From positions 1 through 23,479 of the forward strand of contig NZ_CAWUGZ010000103.1 of assembly GCF_963921845.1 (NCBI RefSeq): a DNA stretch of 23,479 nucleotides, given 5' to 3'. A program made the position numbers and the translations under genes. The stretch comes from Commensalibacter sp963921845. Its GTDB lineage: Bacteria > Pseudomonadota > Alphaproteobacteria > Acetobacterales > Acetobacteraceae. This document shows, piece after piece, positions 8,249 through 15,828 of this stretch; positions within the stretch are counted from its first letter, which is position 1, and each line of letters opens with the position of its first letter. Under the pieces are notes generated by a model that made no database searches, was not told the origin of the DNA, and saw only the letters and a list, made by a program, of their open reading frames with translations.

Positions 8249-9517
8249 ACCAAACCAAAAATGCTCAGACCAAAATAGAAAAATTCCTGCAAAAAAGCCA
8301 ACTATGGACCCATTAATTCTGATGTATTGTAAATCTTTTCCTATTCGGCATTCCAACCGATTTAAAAGATAATGTGTGTTCCAGTTACTGATTACATTTT
8401 GGGTAAATTGGATAATTGATTTTTGTATAAGTGGAAAGGAAGACAGAATAATTTTTTGTAAGACGTTATTAAAACAAATTTTTTCACTTTGTTCAGTGCT
8501 TAACCGATTTGCGAACTGTACAATCATGTCGTCAAGAATTTTTTTTATCCATCCATTTTCATTCTCTATATCCAATTCGATTTGATTACGGAATCGCTTC
8601 CATATCTCTTCTCTCCAATTTTTAACACTATCTTGACTGATAAAATATTTAAGAGAATCGGAGATTTTTTCACTCAATATAGGATTGGTCTCAAATTGAC
8701 TAATTTCTTTATTAATCCACTTTATAATAGCTTCTTTTAAATAAGGGTCTTGAGGATCAATACGATCAATTTCATAGCTTAAACTGTTTAAAACTTTTGT
8801 GGCTACTGAGCTTCCTATTATCCAACCAAGCACCTGTCCACCATGTTCTCTAACTCTGTCTTCAATAAAATATCTTAAATTAGTTTCATTATTTTTTAAG
8901 GTATTTTTTAACCCTACTAATAAAAAGGATACAATATCTTGGTAATGCTCATTATCCGTAAGTGTTCTTAGAGAACGTATTAAAAGGGGGGAAAGCGATT
9001 CACCATCCAACAATCGAACCATCACTCGTCCAAATATTTGGTTAGTTTGTCCATTTTCAAAATGATTCAATACTTTTGGCAATGATTTAAGTATGTATTG
9101 ACTCAAAATCTTGGTATTTTCAGATTTTGCAATATAATGAGAAATTAATACTGGACAATTAAGGTTTTTAAACGCGTTCTCAATTTCATTTTTAGTAAAA
9201 ATATAATGTCCAATAAAACTACCTATGCCTTGTCCTAATTTTTTTTGTTGTGTTGGTAATATCGCTGTGTGAGGTATGGGTAATCCCATAGGGTGTTTAA
9301 AAAGTGCGGTAACAGCAAACCAATCGGCTAATCCCCCGATAAAACCTGCTTGAGTACCTGCTCTCAAGGTCTGAGTGTATAACGTATCTAGTATTAGATG
9401 TTCGTGTATTACATAGTAATTAAAGAAAGTTAAAATACCCATGAACATAAGCAACGTAGTGGCAAAACGACGATACCTTATATAGGAATTCCACGCGAGA
9501 TGTTCATGTTCAGTCAT
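8243..9517 (-). CDS. DUF445 membrane protein, YjiN-like
   Basis: DUF445-family protein, similar in size and layout to E. coli YjiN (about 426 residues; here 424). A transmembrane segment lies at about residues 18-38 and a second hydrophobic segment at about 402-418 (SIVGFFAGIFLFW), with a long helical region between. The family-typical block AGTQAGFIGGLADWFAVTAL follows the first helix, then FKHPMGLPIPHTAILP. The C-terminal block with RIGKDLQYIRINGSIVGF is also characteristic. The biochemical function of the family is unknown. The ATG at 9517 has no strong ribosome-binding site; a perfect TATAAT lies 23-28 bases ahead of it on the minus strand (9545 to 9540), although no well-spaced -35 box is seen. 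It is divergent from the PEP carboxylase homologue. Confidence 0.9.
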   Translation of the reverse strand: MTEHEHLAWNSYIRYRRFATTLLMFMGILTFFNYYVIHEHLILDTLYTQTLRAGTQAGFIGGLADWFAVTALFKHPMGLPIPHTAILPTQQKKLGQGIGSFIGHYIFTKNEIENAFKNLNCPVLISHYIAKSENTKILSQYILKSLPKVLNHFENGQTNQIFGRVMVRLLDGESLSPLLIRSLRTLTDNEHYQDIVSFLLVGLKNTLKNNETNLRYFIEDRVREHGGQVLGWIIGSSVATKVLNSLSYEIDRIDPQDPYLKEAIIKWINKEISQFETNPILSEKISDSLKYFISQDSVKNWREEIWKRFRNQIELDIENENGWIKKILDDMIVQFANRLSTEQSEKICFNNVLQKIILSSFPLIQKSIIQFTQNVISNWNTHYLLNRLECRIGKDLQYIRINGSIVGFFAGIFLFWSEHFWFGK

Positions 9518-9539
9518 ATTTTATGAGCCGAGAATTTTT

Positions 9540-9545
9540 ATTATA
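9540..9545 (-). promoter_or_regulatory. Candidate -10 box for the DUF445 gene
   Basis: The minus strand carries a perfect TATAAT. The nearest -35-like hexamer (TTGAAA, 9571 to 9566) is 20 bases away, longer than the usual 16-18, so only the -10 element is well supported. Transcription would begin very close to the ATG at 9517, giving a short leader. Confidence 0.35.
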
Positions 9546-9643
9546 CAAAAAAATTACTTTTATCTTTTCAATCTGTTGGAAATGCTTAATCATAACCTCC
9601 GTATTTTTTTTATTCAATTTTTTCTGTAACGGAATCTGTAGTC

Positions 9644-12469
9644 ATGCGCGAAAATTTTAGTCAACCAACGGTTAATTTAGACGAATTAATTTTGCTAACG
9701 ACGCAGTTAATGTCAAAACAAAATCATGAGCCTACAGAAAATCCTGTATTAATTCTTGCTCAAAAAATAAAACAGTATCTTAAATCCGGCGCGCTTTCAT
9801 TTGATGAACTAACAGAAATTACTCAAAGACTAAGGGACTCTGCTTTCCTTTCTCATGCTCGATATCTACAAAATTATGTTGGAATGCCTTCTGAAAAAAA
9901 TATTGTAAACCGTTTTGATCAAGTTTTAAAAAAAATTATCAAGAAAAGTCAAAATTTAGAAAACAATGTTGATGCACCTTGTTTCGAAACATTTAAAAAG
10001 TTAATAGAAAAAAGTCAATTCGCAGCGGTGTTCACAGCACATCCTACCTTTGCTTTAGCGAATTCTGTTTACTCAGCTTTAGCCAATTTAGCTAGTCATC
10101 CAATTGATAATGAAACAAAATTACCTTTTTTTGCAACCCATCGTCGAGCTTCTCCTCCGACATTACAAGAAGAATTAAACTTAGCCACTAGTGCTATTAG
10201 CCGGGCAAGAAATTCCATAGATAGGTTTAATCGACATCTATTTGAATATGCAAAAGCAACGTGGCCTCATCGTTGGATTGAACTTGTGCCTTGTTCTATA
10301 CTTTTGAGTAGCTGGGTTGGATACGATACGGATGGTCGTACTGATATTAGTTGGTGGGATAGTCTTCGTATACGTCTGCATATGAAGGAATTGCAACTTC
10401 AACGCTTATATGATCAGCTTTCTTTTATACCACATCAAGATATAAGTGAATTTAAAAACAAAGTAGCTTTAGCAATCACTATGGTTCAAAGACAAATAAA
10501 AATTTGTCCTACTTTTCCAGATCCTGAACAATTTTCAGATTTTGCGAAAGTTTTAATTGAAGAGCGTGAACATTCCATTCATTCCCCAAATCAGCTTTTA
10601 CCTTTATTCGATCATGCTTTTGAAGTTGTGCAGGAAAAATATAAAATTGATTTACTTATTGCTAAAGTTGGTTTTTTTTCCCATGGATTGAGTTTATCGC
10701 ACACGCATGTGCGGCTTAATTCTGTTCAAATCCATAATATGGCTCGACAACGTTTGGGGATAATTAATAATTTAGATAGCCCTTCTCATACACGCACATT
10801 ATTTAATGTCATTAATTCTGCCTTAGAAAATGTAAAGACAATACCTGTAGACTTTGGCGCTATTCTTTCAGAGAAAGCATCAGCAAGTGTTCTCATGATG
10901 TTGTTAACTCAAATCACCAAACATATTGATAGTAAAACCCCTATACGTTTTTTAATAGCCGAAACCGAAAGCGGATATACGTTATTGATCGCCTTATGGC
11001 TAGCAAAATTATTTGGTATAGAGAATCAAGTTGAAATATCGGCTCTTTTTGAATCGGATAAAGCTTTACAACATGGCTCTCAAATTATGGAACAAGCTTT
11101 TCGTTCCGAACATTGGTGTGACTATTTAAGAAAAACAGGTAAATTATGCGTACAGTTTGGCTATTCCGATTCAGGTCGGTTTATAGGTCAAATTGCATCG
11201 ACCTATCAAATTGAAAAATTAAGACATAAAATTATTTTGTTACTTAGAAAATACGATTTAAATTCCATTGAATTGGTATTTTTTGATACACATGGCGAAA
11301 GTATTGGTCGGGGTGCCCATCCTTTTCGTTTGGAAGACCGTTTAAGTTATTTATCTCCTTTTAAAACGGATCAATGTGTTGATAATCTTGACATATCTAT
11401 ACGACGGGAAAGTTCATTTCAAGGTGGCGATGGCTACCTTTTATATGGGTCGCAAGCCTTAGCGGACGCAACCATAAGTATTATCGCGAAGCATATTTTT
11501 AATCCCGAGGATGAAACAAACGATCCCATTTATTATGAAAGTGATTTTTGCGCTGATTTCTTTTCAACAATCGCTGCAAAAATGAAAGAATTGGTTAATG
11601 ATAAAGGGTATGGAACGGTGTTAAGCGCCTTTGGTCCTGGGCTTATTGATAAAACAGGTTCAAGGCCAGCGATTCGACAAAATGATACAACTTCTGTAAC
11701 TACGCGTATAAAACATCCCAAAGAATTAAGAGCCATACCGAATAATGCAATTTTACAACAATTAGGATGGTGTGCAAATATTTTACAAGGATTAGGAGCA
11801 GCTGCTTCTGCAAATCCTGAAATTTTTCAAGAAATGTCCCAAACCAGTCCAAGATTTAAAAAATCTTTAGATTTTGCGTGGCACGCATTGAAGCATTCCA
11901 ATCCCCTAGTCCTTCGAGCAATGATTTATTTATTGGATCCAGGGATATGGTTAAATCGTGCTAGCACTGAATCCGATCCCGATTTACAGGAATCTTATAT
12001 TGCTTTGGCTAAAGGGTTGCAGCGTATGGAATTTTGGTCCAGCACACAGGCTATGTTTCATCGTATACATTCTGATCATATTACTTTACTTTCAATATGG
12101 AAAGAGGCTCCTCAAATGGATACGAATGAAATTCTACTTCATGCTATACGCCTAGCTCTTATTGAAGAAATTTGGATATTGTCCACAGAAATTCCTTATT
12201 TTTCCCCGTACCATGATTTTAGTAGAGAAGTTCTTGAAACGAAAATACTGTGTTTGGAAATTCCAACAGCGCTGGAATTGTTGTCGCATGTGTTTCCTCA
12301 AGCCCCTGATTACGATTCTGATTTATATTTTCATGAAACGAAAGGACCACGACATGAAGGTGCTTATGCAAGAGACGATCGTCGAATATTCAAACCTATA
12401 CAAAAGAATTTTGATTTAATACGTGAAATTAGTGTAGCATTGATTCATAGACTACACGCTTTTGGCTAA
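9644..12469 (+). CDS. Divergent phosphoenolpyruvate carboxylase homologue
   Basis: Homologue of PEP carboxylase, which carboxylates PEP with bicarbonate to give oxaloacetate and refill the citric acid cycle. Length (941) and motif order fit the family. By motif alignment to E. coli PEPC the following appear kept: catalytic His (FTAHPT, H133 for H138), the PEP-site Arg (HVRLN, R357 for R396), both Mg ligands (E470 for E506; D509 in GYSDS for D543), R556 (for R587), plus GSRPA and ELRAIP. Others are changed: YSDSAKD becomes YSDSGRF (R512 for K546) and the loop FHGRGGSIGRGG becomes FDTHGESIGRGA (D548 for H579, H550 for R581). The WMGGDRDGNP block reads WVGYDTDGRT, and the C-terminal NTG is AFG. 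The family is clear; carboxylase activity is uncertain, so no symbol is given. It stands alone, divergent from the DUF445 gene. Confidence 0.85.
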   Translation: MRENFSQPTVNLDELILLTTQLMSKQNHEPTENPVLILAQKIKQYLKSGALSFDELTEITQRLRDSAFLSHARYLQNYVGMPSEKNIVNRFDQVLKKIIKKSQNLENNVDAPCFETFKKLIEKSQFAAVFTAHPTFALANSVYSALANLASHPIDNETKLPFFATHRRASPPTLQEELNLATSAISRARNSIDRFNRHLFEYAKATWPHRWIELVPCSILLSSWVGYDTDGRTDISWWDSLRIRLHMKELQLQRLYDQLSFIPHQDISEFKNKVALAITMVQRQIKICPTFPDPEQFSDFAKVLIEEREHSIHSPNQLLPLFDHAFEVVQEKYKIDLLIAKVGFFSHGLSLSHTHVRLNSVQIHNMARQRLGIINNLDSPSHTRTLFNVINSALENVKTIPVDFGAILSEKASASVLMMLLTQITKHIDSKTPIRFLIAETESGYTLLIALWLAKLFGIENQVEISALFESDKALQHGSQIMEQAFRSEHWCDYLRKTGKLCVQFGYSDSGRFIGQIASTYQIEKLRHKIILLLRKYDLNSIELVFFDTHGESIGRGAHPFRLEDRLSYLSPFKTDQCVDNLDISIRRESSFQGGDGYLLYGSQALADATISIIAKHIFNPEDETNDPIYYESDFCADFFSTIAAKMKELVNDKGYGTVLSAFGPGLIDKTGSRPAIRQNDTTSVTTRIKHPKELRAIPNNAILQQLGWCANILQGLGAAASANPEIFQEMSQTSPRFKKSLDFAWHALKHSNPLVLRAMIYLLDPGIWLNRASTESDPDLQESYIALAKGLQRMEFWSSTQAMFHRIHSDHITLLSIWKEAPQMDTNEILLHAIRLALIEEIWILSTEIPYFSPYHDFSREVLETKILCLEIPTALELLSHVFPQAPDYDSDLYFHETKGPRHEGAYARDDRRIFKPIQKNFDLIREISVALIHRLHAFG

Positions 12470-12543
12470 ATAAAGTTAAATGATTACTTATAATCAGATT
12501 GGTAATTCATATCAGTCAGGCTTTCACACAAAGGAAATACGTA

Positions 12544-12816
12544 ATGTTGACATTTATTTGGGCTATCATTATTGGGTTTATTATTGGTGCGATTGCTAAG
12601 TTTTTAATGCCAGGAAATCAACCTGGTGGCTTTATTATTACGGTAATACTGGGAATAGCAGGGTCGAGTTTTGCCACATGGATGGGTCAAGTACTTCATA
12701 TTTACCAACCGGGTCAAAGTGCAGGATTTATCTTCTCTATTGTTGGAGCTATAATAATTCTATTCATCTACAAGAAAATTGTAGAAGTTACCTCAAACCG
12801 AAGTACCGATATTTAG
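12544..12816 (+). CDS. GlsB/YeaQ/YmgE-family small membrane protein
   Basis: A 90-residue hydrophobic protein of the GlsB/YeaQ/YmgE family, also called transglycosylase-associated proteins; the biochemical role is not established, though relatives are often stress-induced. Three membrane helices are visible, at about residues 2-20, 29-47 and 57-76, separated by glycine-rich turns (MPGNQPGGF and YQPGQSAGF), which is the family pattern. I set the start at the ATG at 12544, preceded by AAGGA at 12531-12535 with an eight-base spacer. The frame is open 15 codons further upstream to 12499, but those residues do not belong to the family and lack a ribosome-binding site. The gene lies 74 bases after the PEPC homologue and is probably expressed separately or by readthrough. 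Confidence 0.88.
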   Translation: MLTFIWAIIIGFIIGAIAKFLMPGNQPGGFIITVILGIAGSSFATWMGQVLHIYQPGQSAGFIFSIVGAIIILFIYKKIVEVTSNRSTDI

Positions 12817-12883
12817 ACTAGCCTTAACAGTGTAAAGTTAAACCCTTTTATATGAATTATCTTGATGGGTTGGATATTTTTAG

Positions 12884-12912
12884 AAAAGATAAGGTTTATG
12901 TTTTTATCTTTT
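12884..12912 (+). terminator. Possible AT-rich terminator hairpin
   Basis: AAAAGATAA (12884-12892) and TTATCTTTT (12904-12912) form a perfect nine-base inverted repeat around an 11-base loop, with the right arm itself T-rich. It lies 68 bases past the stop of the GlsB-like gene. The stem has one G-C pair only, so termination strength would be low; it may simply be an AT-rich palindrome. Confidence 0.3.
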
Positions 12913-12930
12913 TGAAAGTATCTGGCTCAT

Positions 12931-12961
12931 CTGAGATTGTTTAGAGTTGTTTTAATCTCAG
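12931..12961. repeat. Eight-base perfect inverted repeat
   Basis: CTGAGATT (12931-12938) and AATCTCAG (12954-12961) are exact reverse complements around a 15-base loop. No T tract follows, so it does not look like a terminator. It could be a protein-binding site or an RNA hairpin; no function can be read from it. Confidence 0.3.
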
Positions 12962-13558
12962 GGTAATTTGATTTATCGTACTATTCGCTTGTGAATTATA
13001 TAATTATCATGATCTAATTGCGTTCTTACAATGCTGTGCTTACATAAAAATTATGTCAATTAAATTTTTTGAAAGTTTTTTAATTATTACATTGTCAGAT
13101 ATTTTAATTCAGAGAATACTATATTTTTATTTAAAACGTATTAAAATTATTCTGAGTTTAATAGCTAAGCACAAAACGTTTTTTTTTAAATTAAAATTAA
13201 GTGATAAGTCTAATTATTAACGTCTCATATTGAATTATATGTTAGAGAAACTTAAGATTTTGAGCTTTTTACAATCTAATATCAGTTTATTCTGGATAAT
13301 TATTACAACGTTTTAAATTTTATGATAGGCGTAACAAAATGAACTCAACATTAAATGCTAATAATAGAAACAGTATCTTAGTCGATGTTGATTACAATTA
13401 TTGCACAATATAAGAAAAAACAAATAAGGTACGTTGAAAATAAGTTAATACATTATATGTTAAATCATATACAGTTAAATTATTATTGTCTCATTTTTTT
13501 ATAATTGCCATTTTAGAATTGTCAGCAAACACGTATTTTCAAAAAAGGTTTATACGCA

Positions 13559-15148
13559 ATGAAAAAGCTTTCACTCGGGTTAGCAGGCATTGTTATACTC
13601 GGCATTGTTGGATTTTTCGTATTAACTTCGCCAATTACGTGGTCGTTGCTTCATCCGATAAGGGATACAGCTAATGATAGCCCAGCAAATTTAAATAATG
13701 GACGCGTTATATTTATTGCAGGAGATTGTGCCACTTGTCATGCCACTCCTAATCAAAATAATCCTTTAGTTCTTGGAGGTGGTCGAGCATTAGATACTAA
13801 TTTTGGGCGTTTTTTTATGCCTAATATTTCTTCAGATACAAAGGATGGAATTGGTAGTTGGACCTTGGAAGAATTTACCAAGGCTGTGCGTGAAGGTGTT
13901 GGGCCTAGTACTATAATGTTTGATGGAAAGAATCTTTATCCTGCATTCCCTTATACGTCTTATCAACGTTTAACAGCAAACGATGTTCGTGATCTCTTTG
14001 CTTATATAAAAACTTTACCCGCCGTGAAAGGTAAATCACCAAATCACGATTTAAAATTTCCATTTAATTTAAGACTTGGTGTAGGAATTTGGCGGTTATT
14101 TTTTTTAGATGGACAGCCCCTATCATCCGACCCCCAAGAATCTGCCCTAATACAGAGAGGTCGCTATTTGGTTGAAGGTCCCGCACATTGTGCGGAATGC
14201 CATTCACCCCGCAATATACTTGGAGTAATTAAAAAAAATCAACGCTATGGTGGGGGGGCCACCCCAGATGGTAAAGGACATTTTCCTAATATTAGTCAAG
14301 ATGACACGGGCATTGGGTTTTGGGCTAAAAATTCTATTGTAAATTATTTACGCACCGGCCAAAATCCAATTGGTAAAATCGCTGGCGGTGATATGGCTGA
14401 AGTAATTAAAAATACCCAACAATTGCCTTTTGATGATTTGCAAGCCATAGCAACTTATCTCAAAACCTTACCCGCAGTGGATCGTCCTGGGCCAGGACAA
14501 CCAGAGCCAAATCGTACTTTACGTATCATCATGTTAAAACAAAAATCTGTGCGTAATGTGATTTTACCTACTTCTTCTTCCAGTGAAATTGCTGATGCAA
14601 CAAACGTTTATGTTGTAGGGACGAAACAATTTTATTTGCATAAAAACCTATCCGGCGATGAAGATGGTAAATTATTGGCTACAACGAAAATTCAAGTTCT
14701 GAAACGTATTGGCGATAAATTACAAGGTCGACTGTCGGGTTGGCAAATGAAGGGTGATCCTTCGGTAATATATGCGCTAAAGGGTCAACGTATTATTTAT
14801 GCTTTGCTTGGTAAAAATGCAGTGAAAGCAGCTAAGGTAAGCAAAGGTATTGTTGATGCAGAAACAGGTCAAACTTGGTATCCCATTGAGTTAACCTTTT
14901 GGACAACAGATAAAAACCTTAATATTGGCTTGTCCGATCTGTGGGCATATTCGTCCAATTTGTTTAGCAATACTTGTAGTGTGTGCCACTCTCTTCCTAA
15001 ACAAGATGATTATTTGGCCAATCAGTGGATTGGTAATTTAAATGCAATGCGTCGATATACGTCTTTAACGGATGACCAATATCGATTGCTTTTGGCTTAC
15101 TTACAAAATCATTCTAAAGATGTTCATTTAGGTAAAAACGTTCATTGA
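13559..15148 (+). CDS. Membrane-anchored triheme cytochrome c with TorC-like C-terminal domain
   Basis: Probable electron donor of the TorA-like reductase encoded two genes on. Residues 1-28 form a hydrophobic N-terminal segment without an obvious cleavage site, so the protein is probably anchored with its hemes in the periplasm. Three c-type heme sites are present: CATCH (57-61), CAECH (211-215) and CSVCH (473-477). Residues about 45-310 form two cytochrome c domains like those of the cytochrome subunits of membrane dehydrogenases (MPNISSD, LYPAFPYTSY, YIKTLPAV; then SPRN, PNISQDD, GGDMAEV, YLKTLPAV). Residues about 345-520 (YVVGTKQFYL, GRLSGWQ, CSVCHSLP, NQWIGNL) resemble the C-terminal monoheme domain of TorC. 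The NapC-like pentaheme part of TorC is absent. The stop TGA overlaps the next ATG by one base. Domain calls are by eye. Confidence 0.85.
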   Translation: MKKLSLGLAGIVILGIVGFFVLTSPITWSLLHPIRDTANDSPANLNNGRVIFIAGDCATCHATPNQNNPLVLGGGRALDTNFGRFFMPNISSDTKDGIGSWTLEEFTKAVREGVGPSTIMFDGKNLYPAFPYTSYQRLTANDVRDLFAYIKTLPAVKGKSPNHDLKFPFNLRLGVGIWRLFFLDGQPLSSDPQESALIQRGRYLVEGPAHCAECHSPRNILGVIKKNQRYGGGATPDGKGHFPNISQDDTGIGFWAKNSIVNYLRTGQNPIGKIAGGDMAEVIKNTQQLPFDDLQAIATYLKTLPAVDRPGPGQPEPNRTLRIIMLKQKSVRNVILPTSSSSEIADATNVYVVGTKQFYLHKNLSGDEDGKLLATTKIQVLKRIGDKLQGRLSGWQMKGDPSVIYALKGQRIIYALLGKNAVKAAKVSKGIVDAETGQTWYPIELTFWTTDKNLNIGLSDLWAYSSNLFSNTCSVCHSLPKQDDYLANQWIGNLNAMRRYTSLTDDQYRLLLAYLQNHSKDVHLGKNVH

Positions 15149-15819
15149 TGACAATAGTAAAATCACAATTTAAGCAATTACACTCTGAGCTGCTGGCTTT
15201 CGGTCAAGAGTGCCAGGCACAGTCAATTGTAGTCGATTGGTTTTCACGTTTTTTTATCGCACCTCCTTCGTGTCAATTCATTGAAGGATGTCAAACTACC
15301 CATTTTTACGAATTCCTTAAAATATTTGGAGCTTCGTTAAAGGCACAAAAATTAACCAATATTATTGCAAGAACGTTTAAACGTCATTCTTCTTCAGAAC
15401 TTGAGCGTCTATTAAATCAGCAATACGTAGCACTCTTTGATGGTCCCAAAGGTTTATATACGGTTAATCCTTATGAAAGTTATTATTATGATGTTCATGG
15501 ACGCTTATTTCAGCAGCCCTATATAGAAATGCTTTCCCTAATGGAAGCACTCGATGTAAGTGTGATGTCCTCGTGTAAAGAACCACCGGATCATTTGGCT
15601 ATAGAACTGGCAACGCTTGCTGAAGCTCTACGTCAAGAAAACATAACGAGCATAAGCTTGATGAAGCAATGTTTAATCAAATGGGTTTCTAAAATGAATG
15701 AAATTCTTCAACAGGTTGGATCATTAACCTTTTACGCGCCGTTGCTCGAATTGCTAATTATTTATTTATCCTCTCTTGATCTTCATGTGCTTTTTGAAAA
15801 GCCGAGTGCTCAAAATTAG
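15148..15819 (+). CDS. TorD-like molybdoenzyme maturation chaperone
   Basis: Cytoplasmic chaperone of the TorD/DmsD/NarJ family, which binds the Tat signal and apo form of its molybdenum enzyme and holds export until the cofactor is inserted. The 223-residue all-helical sequence shows the family blocks: YVALFDGP (93-100), PYESYYYDVHGRLFQQP (108-124) and the hinge-type EPPDHLAIEL (145-154). The start is the ATG at 15148, overlapping the cytochrome stop in TGATG; a TTG one codon earlier is not needed. The gene sits between the cytochrome and the reductase, and its stop is nine bases ahead of the reductase start, so its partner is almost certainly that enzyme. I leave the symbol blank because the substrate of the enzyme is not proven. 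Confidence 0.88.
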   Translation: MTIVKSQFKQLHSELLAFGQECQAQSIVVDWFSRFFIAPPSCQFIEGCQTTHFYEFLKIFGASLKAQKLTNIIARTFKRHSSSELERLLNQQYVALFDGPKGLYTVNPYESYYYDVHGRLFQQPYIEMLSLMEALDVSVMSSCKEPPDHLAIELATLAEALRQENITSISLMKQCLIKWVSKMNEILQQVGSLTFYAPLLELLIIYLSSLDLHVLFEKPSAQN

Positions 15820-15828
15820 GAGAATGTT

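Larger units (their letters stand above)
12817..13558. other. Long AT-rich gene-free stretch before the tor-like operon
   Basis: These 742 bases contain no reading frame I can support; the longest ATG-started candidate noticed, at 13339, has only about 24 codons. Two hairpins occur near the left end (annotated separately). The right end must hold the promoter of the cytochrome-TorD-TorA operon, but I could not pick out a convincing -35/-10 pair in sequence this AT-rich, nor a direct-repeat array like the tor boxes of E. coli. Confidence 0.6.

Noticed and set aside
12481..12496. Palindrome TGATTACTTATAATCA between the PEPC homologue and the GlsB-like gene
   Set aside because: Six-base A-T stem with no T tract; too weak to call a terminator in DNA this AT-rich.
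13486..13674. 62-codon plus-strand frame overlapping the start of the cytochrome gene
   Set aside because: Overlaps the membrane anchor of the cytochrome in another frame and shows no motif; its residues are partly a frame-shifted copy of the signal region.
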